DNA of 64,000 nucleotides from Arthrobacter sp. StoSoilB5 (GCF_019977235.1 NZ_AP024646.1:3162001-3226000), one strand, 5' to 3'. Positions 8,602 to 17,868 are shown, counted from the first letter of the stretch. The notes: a model not told the origin generated them from the letters alone. Made by a program: numbers and translations.

Positions 8602-10009
8602 GACAGCCATTGCCGACGCCACAACGGCAGCAGCTACCAGCGACCTGGTGGTGTACGACAAGTTTGAGGGTACGGTTCTGGCCACCCTGCCCCAGTGCAG
8701 TGAGGCGGACGTACGTTTGGAAATTATCCGCACCGCTGCCGCCGCTCCTGCTGCAGCGGCCATGCCCCGCCATGAGCGGGGACGGATTCTGGATACCGCA
8801 GCCGAGATGCTTCAGCAACGGTCGCAGAAAGTGGCGGACTTGATCGTCGCCGAGGCCGGGAAGACCATCAAGCAGGCGCTCAAAGAGGTCTCCCGTGCGG
8901 TGAACACGCTCAAACTGTCTGCGGCGGAAACGCGCCGAAACGTTGGCGAAGTCGTCCCGTTCGACTCCTTCGCCGGCTCCGAAAACCGCCAGGGATGGTT
9001 CACCCGTGAGCCATTAGGGCTCATCGCCGCCATTACTCCTTACAACGACGCGTTGAACCTGGTAGCGCACAAGCTCGGGCCGGCGATAGCGGGAGGAAAC
9101 ACAGTCATCCTCAAGCCATCCCAGCTGACACCCTTGACGGCCATGCTTCTCGTGGATCTCCTCCGCGAGGCAGGCCTGCCCGCGGAGTTCGTCACTGTGG
9201 TCCTGGGCGACCGCACCATCGCGCAAACCGTTATCTCCTCCACCTTGGTCCGGATGGTCTCCTTCACGGGAGGATTCGCCACCGGCCGGGCCATCGCCGC
9301 GAACGCGGGCATAAAGCGCCTGTCCATGGAACTTGGCGGCAACGCGCCCGTCATCGTCTTCGACGACGCGGACCTTCCTGCCGCCGTCGAGGCCAGTGTC
9401 TCTGGTTCCTTCTGGGCTGCTGGGCAGAACTGCATCGGCGCGCAGCGGATCCTCGTCCAGCGGGCAATTTTTGATACCTTCCTGGACGCCTTTGTTACCC
9501 AAACAGCCGCCCTGAGGACGGGAGATCCGCGCAAGGAACAGACCGACGTCGGACCCATGATCAGCGCCGCATCCGCCGAAGAAGCCAAGCGCAAGATCGA
9601 TGAGGCAGTGTCGGCCGGGGCGCAACTGCTCACCGGCGGCACCCTGGATGGCCCGCTCCTGACACCAGCTGTCCTGACCGGAGTCCCCCGCAGCTGCGAG
9701 GCGTGGAGCGAAGAATTGTTTGCACCCGTGGTCCTGGTGGAGCCGTTCGATTCGACTGAGGAAGCCATCGAACTGGCCAACGACAGCGAGTACGCCTTGC
9801 AGGCCGGCGTGTTCACCAAGGACCTAAACCGCGCCTTGCAGACCGCCAAGGCCATCGACGCCGGCGGAGTGATGATCAACGATTCGTCCGACTACCGTCT
9901 CGATGCCATGCCGTTCGGTGGCTCGAAGTACGGCAGCATGGGCCGGGAAGGTGTCCGCTTCGCCTACGAGGAAATGACGCAGCCCAAAGTCATAGCGATC
10001 ACCTCATGA
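8594..10009 (+). CDS. NAD(P)-dependent aldehyde dehydrogenase
   Basis: A 471-residue ALDH. Seen: the cofactor motif ITPYNDALNL near residue 146 (ITPxN), catalytic Glu246 in MELGG, catalytic Cys280 in GQNCIGAQR, and a C-terminal MPFGGSKYGSMGREG motif. It oxidises an aldehyde to the acid. GTG 8594 sits 6 bases after AAAGGAG and lies inside the end of the homoserine dehydrogenase gene, so the two are translationally coupled. Aspartate 4-semialdehyde is a reasonable substrate guess from context; sequence alone does not fix it. It converges on an Lrp-type regulator. Confidence 0.92.
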   Translation: MPETAIADATTAAATSDLVVYDKFEGTVLATLPQCSEADVRLEIIRTAAAAPAAAAMPRHERGRILDTAAEMLQQRSQKVADLIVAEAGKTIKQALKEVSRAVNTLKLSAAETRRNVGEVVPFDSFAGSENRQGWFTREPLGLIAAITPYNDALNLVAHKLGPAIAGGNTVILKPSQLTPLTAMLLVDLLREAGLPAEFVTVVLGDRTIAQTVISSTLVRMVSFTGGFATGRAIAANAGIKRLSMELGGNAPVIVFDDADLPAAVEASVSGSFWAAGQNCIGAQRILVQRAIFDTFLDAFVTQTAALRTGDPRKEQTDVGPMISAASAEEAKRKIDEAVSAGAQLLTGGTLDGPLLTPAVLTGVPRSCEAWSEELFAPVVLVEPFDSTEEAIELANDSEYALQAGVFTKDLNRALQTAKAIDAGGVMINDSSDYRLDAMPFGGSKYGSMGREGVRFAYEEMTQPKVIAITS

Positions 10010-10028
10010 TCACAGGCGTCATGCTGCC

Positions 10029-10484
10029 TCAGCGAGGCGCCTGCCTGTCGATGACGGTGGAGAGGGACAAGGCGGTGGTGATATCGCGGACTCCGGGAAA
10101 CTCCGAGACTTGCCGCCAGATTTCCTGGATTCTTGCGGCGTCGGGAGCCTCAACCCTAACGACGATATCCAGTTCGCCGCTGACTACATCGCAGGTGGCT
10201 ATTTCAGGGATTGCCTTTAATCCGGCGATCACGTCGCCGCCCCGCATCCTGTCGTGCCGTTGGATCAAGAGCACCGCATTGACGGTGGGCGCCCCCTCTC
10301 CAGCTGATTCCTTGATGGTGTACCCGTGGATAAACCCGTCCCGTTCAAGCCGCTCAATCCGTTGCCGCACCGCGTTGCGTGAGAGCAACACCTTCTCGCC
10401 TAGCTGGGCAAGGCTGATGCGCGCATTACGCCTCAGCTGGGCCAGAATCTGCGCGTCGATCTCATCACGTGGACTCTTCGGCAC
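10029..10484 (-). CDS. Lrp/AsnC-family transcriptional regulator
   Basis: A 151-residue regulator. The N-terminal winged helix-turn-helix has DEIDAQILAQLRRNARISL and GEKVLLSRNAVRQRIERLE. The C-terminal RAM (ligand-binding) domain is at about residues 75-140. GTG 10484 is chosen because AGGAG lies 6 bases upstream; an earlier ATG at 10517 would add 11 residues. Lrp/AsnC proteins form octamers that sense amino acids. It is the last gene of a probable dapA-like/MFS/lrp operon and ends 19 bases from the convergent aldehyde dehydrogenase. Confidence 0.87.
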   Translation of the reverse strand: MPKSPRDEIDAQILAQLRRNARISLAQLGEKVLLSRNAVRQRIERLERDGFIHGYTIKESAGEGAPTVNAVLLIQRHDRMRGGDVIAGLKAIPEIATCDVVSGELDIVVRVEAPDAARIQEIWRQVSEFPGVRDITTALSLSTVIDRQAPR

Positions 10485-10541
10485 GGACGCTCCTGTCTGG
10501 GGGATGTGGACACACAAAGATATCCCATTGCTCTGATGCTT

Positions 10542-11774
10542 CTAGCCTCGGCGCGTGGTGGACCTTTCACGACGGCGGTCAAGCAGGGAAGCGCCCACGG
10601 TCACAGCAACAAGGGCTGCCGCGAAAAGCAAGGGCAGCTGGGTCATGGGCAGGGCCATGGCCCCTGCCAACGCTGTGCCGGCAGAACCAGCAGTTATCTT
10701 CAAAGCACCGATCCAAACGAAGACCTGGCCGCGCGCGCCCGCTGGCGCATACTCGCTGCGCGCGGCCAATGTTGCGGCGAAAAAGAAGGAGTTGAGCATT
10801 CCGGCGAATGAGTACACAATCATCGCTACCGGGAACTGTCCGGCAAACGCCGCCCCACACAACGCCATCCCAACAGCAGCACCCAACCAGGTCATGAGGT
10901 GGTCCGCATCGCTCCGTAGCGGCCGGATCATGACGCCGGCAGATCCGAGGAGTCCGCCGAGACCATATACAGCGGTCAGGACGCCTGCAGCGGCTGGCTC
11001 CACCCGCATTCCTGCAGCCGAAGCCACCGCGCTGATGGGCAGCGCCGCGACCGATAGGGCGATGACGACCGTCATGTAGAGCGTGCGGCGCAAGGGTCCG
11101 GTTGAAAGCATCATCAGCAATGTACGGGCCGCGCGGGGCACCTCCGACGGGGCCGGCCCTGGAGGCGAAGGGGGCAAAACCCTGACGACGGCGGCGGCCA
11201 CAAACGTCAATCCGGCAAGGATCAATGCCGCTACAGCCGGATTCGCCCAGGCCGAGACCGCTGCGACCAGAGTGGGCCCAATCGTTCCGCTGATGCCATA
11301 CGTTGCTACATCCCATCCGTGTGCGCGTCGCTGGCTGGTTCTGCTTCCTCCGGCGATTGCCGAGAGCCGGCTACTGATGCCGCCGGTCAGTAGTGGACCG
11401 ACCAGCCCGGATGCTATCAGCAGCAAACCCGGCACGATTGGCGGAGTCACCGGATACAGCAGGACAGCTGCGGCGAGGGTGGCACCGTGCATCAGGCACG
11501 CCCAAGCGATGACTGTCCTTCCGTCCCGGGCTGTGTCGAGGGTTCGGGCAACGAATGGACCGAAGAGGTGCGGGGCCGTGATGCATGCACCCAGTATTCC
11601 GGCCAGCCAACCGGGCGCCCCGCTGGTTGTCACCAGCAGGACAATGGCGACAACCGCGCCTCCGTCGGCGCTCCGGGCCAGGGTGGCTGCAACGACATAG
11701 CGGGCCAACCCGCTCCGCGATGTCTGCCCGCCGGTAGTTGCGCGGCTGCCTTTGCGCCCGTCGAGGAGGCTCAT
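10542..11774 (-). CDS. MFS transporter
   Basis: A 410-residue protein with about 12 TM segments. Its ATG 11774 overlaps the stop codon of the upstream dapA-like gene (ATGA), so this start is preferred over the in-frame GTG at 11789. The conserved motif A is weak (VARTLDTARDGR after TM2), as in drug-exporter-like MFS branches. The substrate is unknown. The coupling to a DapA-like aldolase and an Lrp regulator suggests transport of an amino-acid-related compound. Confidence 0.83.
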   Translation of the reverse strand: MSLLDGRKGSRATTGGQTSRSGLARYVVAATLARSADGGAVVAIVLLVTTSGAPGWLAGILGACITAPHLFGPFVARTLDTARDGRTVIAWACLMHGATLAAAVLLYPVTPPIVPGLLLIASGLVGPLLTGGISSRLSAIAGGSRTSQRRAHGWDVATYGISGTIGPTLVAAVSAWANPAVAALILAGLTFVAAAVVRVLPPSPPGPAPSEVPRAARTLLMMLSTGPLRRTLYMTVVIALSVAALPISAVASAAGMRVEPAAAGVLTAVYGLGGLLGSAGVMIRPLRSDADHLMTWLGAAVGMALCGAAFAGQFPVAMIVYSFAGMLNSFFFAATLAARSEYAPAGARGQVFVWIGALKITAGSAGTALAGAMALPMTQLPLLFAAALVAVTVGASLLDRRRERSTTRRG

Positions 11775-12658
11775 GCCTCCAAGCCACACTGACGGACGAC
11801 CGCGGCAACCCTGTTCCTGCCCTCGCTATCCAAGCCTTGCAAGGGCAACGGCAAAGCTGAGGATGGAATGAGTCCCAGATCCTCAGCCAGTGCTGCCGTG
11901 ACGCGGAGGCTGCCGTAGGTTCGGAACAGGGACCAGATAGGTTCCAGCGCGGCTGAAGCTGCGATCGCATCGTCCCTCCGACCAGCCAAAGCGTGATCAA
12001 CGATTTCCCTGGCCTGGCGGGGAAGGATCCCGCCGATCACCGAGTACCAGAGATCGCAACCAGCAAGCAGTGCTTCGGCGGCAATCCAATCCCCGCTGAT
12101 TCCCACAGATATTTGTTGGGGCAAAGCTGCACGGAGCTTGCCGAGCCTGGTGGCAATGTCAGTGGCAGATGGCGGCGGAATCTTGATGGATGCGATTCCT
12201 GGGATCCGGGCGATCCTGGCGTGCAGCTCGTCCGAGAACGTGAAGCCCGTGGTGACGGGGTTGTCATACACAATGACCGGGACGTATGACGCCGACGCAA
12301 CGTCTTCAAACAGCCCAAAAACCTCTGCCTCCGAGAGGCGTTGGTAGGACACCGGGGCCAAGAGCAATGCCGAAGCGCCAGCGGTCTGTGCATCACCAGC
12401 AAGCAGGAGGACCTCGCGCGTGCGCACTGATCCCACGCCGGCCAGAATGGGCACTCCACGCGCAGCTTCCACGGACGCTTCAAGGACCATGCGCCGTTCT
12501 TCGCGGGAGAGGTAGGCGTAGTTTCCCGTCGAACCGAGGACACCGAGTGAATCCGCACCTGACTGTGCCGCGCGGGCCACCAGCCGGACCACGGCGTCCA
12601 GATCGACACGGTCGCCGCTCATAGGTGTCAGGGGGAATGCGCTAAGGCCGTTGAACAC
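11771..12658 (-). CDS. DapA-like pyruvate-dependent aldolase (DHDPS/NAL superfamily)
   Basis: A 295-residue TIM-barrel protein. Catalytic Tyr131 is in VYDNP and the Schiff-base Lys159 in SIKIPPP. The N-terminal substrate loop reads GSTGNYAYL instead of the GTTGE of true dihydrodipicolinate synthase. Members condense or cleave 2-oxo acids with pyruvate. The changed loop and the accessory setting argue against DapA itself. GTG 12658 (VFNGLSAFPLTPM) matches family N-termini. It is the first gene of an operon with MFS and Lrp and is divergent from a MocR regulator. Confidence 0.83.
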   Translation of the reverse strand: MFNGLSAFPLTPMSGDRVDLDAVVRLVARAAQSGADSLGVLGSTGNYAYLSREERRMVLEASVEAARGVPILAGVGSVRTREVLLLAGDAQTAGASALLLAPVSYQRLSEAEVFGLFEDVASASYVPVIVYDNPVTTGFTFSDELHARIARIPGIASIKIPPPSATDIATRLGKLRAALPQQISVGISGDWIAAEALLAGCDLWYSVIGGILPRQAREIVDHALAGRRDDAIAASAALEPIWSLFRTYGSLRVTAALAEDLGLIPSSALPLPLQGLDSEGRNRVAAVVRQCGLEA

Positions 12659-12676
12659 TTCAGTCCTGCTTTCTTG

Positions 12677-12704
12677 TGGCTGTGACCGGATGCGAACACA
12701 GCCA
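12677..12704. promoter_or_regulatory. Inverted repeat in dapA-like/mocR divergent region
   Basis: TGGCTGTG (12677-12684) and CACAGCCA (12697-12704) are exact reverse complements separated by 12 bases. They lie 19 bases upstream of the dapA-like start. A second, shorter pair AGGTGA/TCACCT lies between this and mocR. These are candidate sites for the divergent MocR protein. Confidence 0.45.
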
Positions 12705-12781
12705 TAGGTGACTGCATGTCTTATGCTGCCAATCACCTTGGTCCTACACTAGATCCAAGAATCAACAACTCCGGAGGTCCA

Positions 12782-14179
12782 ATGAGCGAGGCCGAAATAC
12801 CCATCGAGCTCGACAGGACAAGTCCGGCCTCCCTGTCCGCCCAAGTTGCAAGCCAGCTCCGCTCTGCCATCCTCAGCGGACTCCTGCAAGCCGAGCACAC
12901 GCTTCCCGCTACGCGCCGGCTCGCGACGGAATTAGGGGTCTCCCGCGGCGTAGTGGTGCGCGCCTTCGAGCAACTCTCTGGAGAAGGTTTCCTGGAAAGC
13001 CTCGGTACTGGCGGGACCAAAGTGGCGGTGCGGCCGGACATTCAACAAGGCCCGATTGAGGAGAGGGCGAATAGCAGCACCCCTGTCCACGCCGAGGTGA
13101 TTGACCTGACCCCCGGCCGCCCCTCGGGGTCGCCGTTCCAAGACAGGGAGTGGCGAAACGCGTGGAAAAGAGCTCTGGCGGAGCAAGGAAACACGCATCT
13201 GCCACCAGCCCTTGGAACGTTGGCCCTGCGGGAAGCCGTGGCCAGTCACCTCGCGGTCTCCAGGGGTCTGGCCGTAGAACCCGAGGACGTCATCATTACG
13301 GGAGGTACCAGTGATGCACTGCATCTGGTGGTAGCCATGCTTCGCGGCAGGAGGAACAATCCGCGCATCCTGGTCGAGGACCCCGGCTACCCCACGGCGC
13401 GTCGTGTCATGACCGCTGCCGGCGCCCAAATTCAGCTGCTTCCCGTGGACGAGGACGGTCTGAAGAGTTCCCAACTCGCCGGGCTCAAGGTCATTCCCGA
13501 TGCTGTCCTCATCACACCAAGCCACCAGTACCCCCTGGGCGGCAGGATGGCAGTCCAGGAACGGCTTGGCCTTCTGAAATGGGCTGACCGCCATGGCGTG
13601 CTGGTGCTGGAGGATGACTACGACAGCGAATTCCGCCACAGCAGAATGCCCCTGCCGGCCATTGCGTCCCTGCCCGCACAGGCCGACGTCGTTCTTTTGG
13701 GAACGTTCTCCAAAAACCTGAGTCCTTGGCTGCGCTGCGGATACCTGGCAGTCCGGGGCGATGCCGGCCGACGCCTCAAGGCCGCGCGTGTTGCCCTGGA
13801 CACTCCCGTGGCAGGGATCCTGCAGTCAGCACTTGCCTATTACCTTCAGGGCGGCGGCCTCTCCCGCCACATCGCCCGGGCCCGGCGGGAATATTCGCAC
13901 CGCCGTTCCCTGCTCATTGAGCGCTTGGGCTCACGGACAGATGTGGAGCTTGCAGCCCTGGACGGCGGATTGCATGCAGTGATCCGCTTCGACCAGCCTG
14001 ACGCGGCGGAGGTCGCTGCGAAAGCACTGGAACGTGGCGTGCGGGTCATCCCCCTGGCGGGATATTACGCCGAGCGCACGCCAGAGAACGGCTTGGTCAT
14101 CGGGTACGGCGCCGTGACCGATCTCCAGCTGTCCAAGGCCCTCACCGTCCTTGGAACCCTGCTCAGCGAGCAGCCATAA
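12782..14179 (+). CDS. MocR/PdxR-family regulator (GntR HTH fused to aminotransferase domain)
   Basis: A 465-residue fusion. Residues 15-85 form a GntR winged helix (LSAQVASQLRSAILSG, LPATRRLATELGVSRG). Residues 110-465 form a fold-type I aminotransferase domain. The PLP lysine is Lys311 in GTFSKNLSP; the PGYP loop and SHQYPLG are also present. MocR proteins use PLP or PLP-adducts as effectors and usually control adjacent divergent genes. The ATG at 12782 follows GGAGG at 6-base spacing. The likely target is the divergent dapA-like operon. Confidence 0.9.
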   Translation: MSEAEIPIELDRTSPASLSAQVASQLRSAILSGLLQAEHTLPATRRLATELGVSRGVVVRAFEQLSGEGFLESLGTGGTKVAVRPDIQQGPIEERANSSTPVHAEVIDLTPGRPSGSPFQDREWRNAWKRALAEQGNTHLPPALGTLALREAVASHLAVSRGLAVEPEDVIITGGTSDALHLVVAMLRGRRNNPRILVEDPGYPTARRVMTAAGAQIQLLPVDEDGLKSSQLAGLKVIPDAVLITPSHQYPLGGRMAVQERLGLLKWADRHGVLVLEDDYDSEFRHSRMPLPAIASLPAQADVVLLGTFSKNLSPWLRCGYLAVRGDAGRRLKAARVALDTPVAGILQSALAYYLQGGGLSRHIARARREYSHRRSLLIERLGSRTDVELAALDGGLHAVIRFDQPDAAEVAAKALERGVRVIPLAGYYAERTPENGLVIGYGAVTDLQLSKALTVLGTLLSEQP

Positions 14180-14223
14180 GCGCATGTCACTGGCCCCAAA
14201 ACAAGTGAGGTGTAAGGACGCAT

Positions 14224-15972
14224 TTACCGCCGCGGAATGTTGCGCAGGTTGCTCCGGGCCATGCTCACAGCTTCACCAGCCCCGCGGTTCAAGACCACTT
14301 TGGACATGGCGGTTGCGAAGCCGATGACTTGTTGCCCGGAAATCTTCGGCGGGATGGACAACGCATTGGGATCGGTGATGAGCTCCACCAGCGAAGGACC
14401 GGGATGGGCGAACGCTTCCCGGTACGCCGCCTCAATCTTGGCTGGATCCGTGACCCGCACGGCATGGAAGCCCGAGGCCTTGGCAACGGCTGCGTAGTTG
14501 GCGTCCGGCACATCAACGCCGAAGTCGGGGAGCCCGTCCACCAACATCTCCAGCTTGACCATGCCCAACGTGGAGTTGTTGAAGACCACCACATTGACGG
14601 GGAGTTGATGTGCGGCCACCGTGATGAGCTCACCAAGCAACATGGACAGGCCCCCGTCACCCGAGACAGAAACCACCTGGCGCCCTGGATATGCAACCTG
14701 TGCACCTATCGCGTGAGGAAGGGCGTTGGCCATTGACCCGTGAAGGAAGGAACCAATCAGCCTTCGGGTGCCCAGTGGGTTGATGTAGCGCGCTGTCCAT
14801 ACATTGCACATTCCGGTATCCGCGGTGAAGATGGCATCATCGGCGGCTACTTGGTCCAGCAAGGAAGCCGCATACTCAGGATGAATGGGCTGCTTCTTTT
14901 CGACCTTCCTTGTGTACGCGCCCACGGCCTTGTTCATTAGGCGGTCGTGCTTCTTCAGCATCTGGTCCAGGAACCGGCGGCTCTTCTTCGGCTTCACCAA
15001 CGGCAGAAGGGCGGCCAAGGTAGGCAGGACGTCGCCATGAACGGCAATGTCGACGTCGGTCCTCCTCCCCAGCCGCTGGGCGGCCCGGTCAACCTGGGCC
15101 GTCCGGGTGTCGGGCAGGAACTGGTCGTAGGGGAAATCGGTGCCCAGCAGGACCAGCAGGTCTGCGTCTTCGATGCCCTCCGCCGCAGCCCCGTAACCCA
15201 GGAGGCCGGTCATGCCGATGTCGAACGGGTTGTCGAACTGGACGAAGTCCTTACCTCGCAACGAATGGCCAATCGGAGCGTTGACCAGTTCTGCCAAAGC
15301 AATGAGCTCCCTGTGGGCCCCCTCGACGCCCGCCCCCGCGAAAATGGCGACCTTACCGGCGTCGTTAATCGCCTCAGCCAGTTCCTGGACGCTCGACTGG
15401 TCCGGGACCAGGCGGGCAGGCCGGAAAATGGCTGGCAACGGCGTCGGAGCGGTAGCCTCAAGTCCGGCGATGTCACCGGGAAGTGTCACGACGGCGACTC
15501 CCCCAAGGGCTACAGCGTTCTGGATGGCGCTGTGCATCACGCGAGGCGCCTGCTCGGCGGTGCTGACCAGTTCCGAATACACCGAGCATTCAGTGAAGAT
15601 CCGGTCGGGATGTGTTTCCTGGAAGAATCCGCTGCCGATCTGCTTGCTGGGGATATGCGAGGCGATGGCAAGTACGGGCGCACCCGTGCGATTGGCGTCG
15701 TAGAGTCCGTTGATCAAGTGGAGGTTGCCAGGGCCGCACGAGCCGGCACAGACAGCAAGCTTGCCGGTCAGTTGCGCCTCAGCTGAAGCGGCAAAAGCGG
15801 CCGCCTCCTCATGGCGTACATGGATCCAATCGATGCCACCTTTGGCCGAACCTCCCGTTTGACGGACAGCGTCCACTATCGGATTGAGGCTGTCGCCGAC
15901 GATTCCGTAGATCCGCTGCACCCCGGCAGCCTGGAGTTGTTCAATGAGCTGTGTAGCAAGTTCCTTGGCCAT
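14224..15972 (-). CDS. poxB: Pyruvate dehydrogenase (quinone) / pyruvate oxidase
   Basis: A 582-residue thiamine-diphosphate enzyme. The PYR domain has the catalytic Glu in HVRHEEAAAF (residues 52-61). A central FAD/NAD-like domain follows, and the ThDP motif SGDGGLSML...NN sits at about residues 430-460. In PoxB-type enzymes the C-terminal helix contacts the membrane to pass electrons to quinone and releases acetate. Here the C-terminus is basic (MARSNLRNIPRR). GGGAG lies some 10 bases before ATG 15972. It converges on mocR. Confidence 0.9.
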   Translation of the reverse strand: MAKELATQLIEQLQAAGVQRIYGIVGDSLNPIVDAVRQTGGSAKGGIDWIHVRHEEAAAFAASAEAQLTGKLAVCAGSCGPGNLHLINGLYDANRTGAPVLAIASHIPSKQIGSGFFQETHPDRIFTECSVYSELVSTAEQAPRVMHSAIQNAVALGGVAVVTLPGDIAGLEATAPTPLPAIFRPARLVPDQSSVQELAEAINDAGKVAIFAGAGVEGAHRELIALAELVNAPIGHSLRGKDFVQFDNPFDIGMTGLLGYGAAAEGIEDADLLVLLGTDFPYDQFLPDTRTAQVDRAAQRLGRRTDVDIAVHGDVLPTLAALLPLVKPKKSRRFLDQMLKKHDRLMNKAVGAYTRKVEKKQPIHPEYAASLLDQVAADDAIFTADTGMCNVWTARYINPLGTRRLIGSFLHGSMANALPHAIGAQVAYPGRQVVSVSGDGGLSMLLGELITVAAHQLPVNVVVFNNSTLGMVKLEMLVDGLPDFGVDVPDANYAAVAKASGFHAVRVTDPAKIEAAYREAFAHPGPSLVELITDPNALSIPPKISGQQVIGFATAMSKVVLNRGAGEAVSMARSNLRNIPRR

Positions 15973-16062
15973 GGTGTGCAGACTCCCGCGATTGTGGTGG
16001 TGGGCTGACAGGGCAAATATAGTCGGCCTGGCCTTGGTCTGGCTGGGACAGCCGATCGTTGC

Positions 16063-16068
16063 TAGCGT
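16063..16068 (+). promoter_or_regulatory. Putative -10 of leaderless LigD-polymerase-domain gene
   Basis: TAGCGT (TANNNT) is followed by exactly 6 bases and then ATG 16075. There is no Shine-Dalgarno sequence in the gap. Confidence 0.55.
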
Positions 16069-16074
16069 GGCGGC

Positions 16075-17319
16075 ATGAACCCGTCGAAGACTCCGGCAGA
16101 GATCCTGGACATAGGTGGGGCCGAGGTTCGCGTCTCGAATCCGGACAAAGTGGTTTTCCCCGAACCCGGACTGACCAAGCTGGACTTGGTCCGCTACTAT
16201 CTCTCAGTTGCCGAAGGTGCGCTGCGGGGCGCGGGCGGCCGCCCCATGGTGCTCAAGCGCTTCCCCAAAGGCATCGAAGCCGAGCCGTTCTTTCAGAAGC
16301 GCGTTCCGGAAAACCACCCGGACTTCATTGATACCGCAACATTGCACTACTCGTCGGGGACGTCAGCAGAAGAGACTGTCATCCGGGACGCAGCCGGTTT
16401 AGCGTGGGTGGTGAATCTTGGCTGCCTCGATCTCAACCCCCACCCCGTGCGTGCCGAGGATCTGGATCATCCCGACGAACTCCGGATCGACCTCGATCCC
16501 ATGCCCGGCGTTCACTGGTCACAGATCGTCGACGTCGCCTACGTCGCGCGCGAGGTGCTTGACGACGTCGGACTGGTGGGATGGCCGAAGACCAGCGGTT
16601 CACGCGGGCTCCACATCCTGGTGCGCATTGCCCCGGAATGGTCGTATAGCCAGCTGCGGCTCGCCGCCGAAACCCTTGCCCGTGAGGTGGAGAACCGGGC
16701 ACCAGGGCTCGCCACCGCGCGGTGGTGGAAGGAAGAACGCGGCGAGAGCGTCTTCGTCGACTTCAACCAGAATGCCAAAGACCGGACCGTTGCATCGGCA
16801 TACTCAATCAGGCCCCGGCCCGACGCCCGGGTCTCAACTCCCCTGACGTGGGCCGAGGTCACTTCCTCACGGCCTGAACTATTCACCGTCCTGACCGTGC
16901 CCGAGCGCTGCGCTGACCTGGGCGACCCCCACGCCGGCATCGATGATGCCATTGGCTCCCTCGACGGCCTCCTGGCTTTGGCAAAAGAACTGGGTCCCGC
17001 CGAGAAAGCACCTCGGGCTGGCGACGGCTCGGGCCGCCGGGTCTCGACGATGCCACTCATTGAGGTTGCCCGCACCAAGACCAAGCCTGAGGCGGTTGCT
17101 GCACTGGATGAGTGGAAGGCCAGGCATGCGGACGTTGTCGCGGGCCTTCACCCGGCGGATGTGCTCATCGATGGGATGCGCGGATCGAGTTCGCTCTGGT
17201 ACAGGGTCCGGGTGAACCTGCAGCACATCGCCGAAGCCAAGCGTCCGCCACAGGAAGAGCTCATCGCCGACTATGACCCGTGGGCCGGCAAGGACTGGGC
17301 AGGGCGTCCGGGATCCTGA
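16075..17319 (+). CDS. Stand-alone LigD-type primase-polymerase (PolDom)
   Basis: A 414-residue archaeo-eukaryotic-primase-like protein matching the LigD polymerase domain. Motif I has the catalytic pair in DLDP (139-142), SGSRGLH (174-180) holds the motif II Ser/His, and the third acid is Asp229 in VFVDFNQNAKD. The NPDKVVFPE N-terminal signature is at residues 22-30. In NHEJ these polymerases fill gaps with NTPs at DNA ends. The nuclease and ligase domains of full LigD are absent, and no ku gene is adjacent. Residues 320-414 form a C-terminal extension ending in EELIADYDPW. Confidence 0.88.
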   Translation: MNPSKTPAEILDIGGAEVRVSNPDKVVFPEPGLTKLDLVRYYLSVAEGALRGAGGRPMVLKRFPKGIEAEPFFQKRVPENHPDFIDTATLHYSSGTSAEETVIRDAAGLAWVVNLGCLDLNPHPVRAEDLDHPDELRIDLDPMPGVHWSQIVDVAYVAREVLDDVGLVGWPKTSGSRGLHILVRIAPEWSYSQLRLAAETLAREVENRAPGLATARWWKEERGESVFVDFNQNAKDRTVASAYSIRPRPDARVSTPLTWAEVTSSRPELFTVLTVPERCADLGDPHAGIDDAIGSLDGLLALAKELGPAEKAPRAGDGSGRRVSTMPLIEVARTKTKPEAVAALDEWKARHADVVAGLHPADVLIDGMRGSSSLWYRVRVNLQHIAEAKRPPQEELIADYDPWAGKDWAGRPGS

Positions 17320-17371
17320 TTTACGTTTGGCCGACGTCAATGCCTGTCCACTCATGACTGTTGGGGCAGAG

Positions 17372-17749
17372 TCAGTCGCCTGCTGTCCGGATACGGCTGA
17401 CCAAGCCTACGGTGTTGGCCTCGCTGTCCTCAATGAATGCCATCCATTCCTCCGAATCTGCAGGTCCAAGGAGGTCGTCCTCATGGGTGAAGATCAGGTG
17501 TGGCTCCGAAACGATCCTGACACCTTTGCTGCGCAATGCCGCCACTGTTCCGTGAAGGTCTCCCACCTCGAAATAGAGAAGGGATGACGGCGCACCTTTC
17601 TCCAGCAGAAGCCGCACGCCGCCCACATCAAAGAAAAGCAGACCGGGAGGGTCATACAAGGCCTTGGGCTCGGTCCCCAGCAACGCGGCGTAAAAGGCAG
17701 CCGCCCTCTTCAGGTCTTCGGCATGCTGGGCTACCTGAACGAATCGCAT
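17372..17749 (-). CDS. VOC-family (glyoxalase/bleomycin-resistance fold) protein
   Basis: A 125-residue protein with paired beta-alpha-beta-beta-beta units: MRFVQVAQHAEDLKRAAAFY, FFDVGGVRLLLE, then VGDLHGTVAALRSKGVRI and EEWMAFIEDSEANTVGL. These are metal-dependent dioxygenases, isomerases or binding proteins; the substrate is unknown. ATG 17749 is favoured over upstream starts because a perfect AGGAGG lies 7 bases before it. It converges on the LigD-like gene. Confidence 0.83.
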   Translation of the reverse strand: MRFVQVAQHAEDLKRAAAFYAALLGTEPKALYDPPGLLFFDVGGVRLLLEKGAPSSLLYFEVGDLHGTVAALRSKGVRIVSEPHLIFTHEDDLLGPADSEEWMAFIEDSEANTVGLVSRIRTAGD

Positions 17750-17868
17750 CGTTTCCTCCTGAACTGGGCGCGTCTTTGGGTTACTGCCAGTCATCGTGGC
17801 CGCTCTCCAATCCAAGCGCAAGGGAGAAACTGCGCGCCGTCAACTTCGCGCCAGCACTGCAGCCCCGA

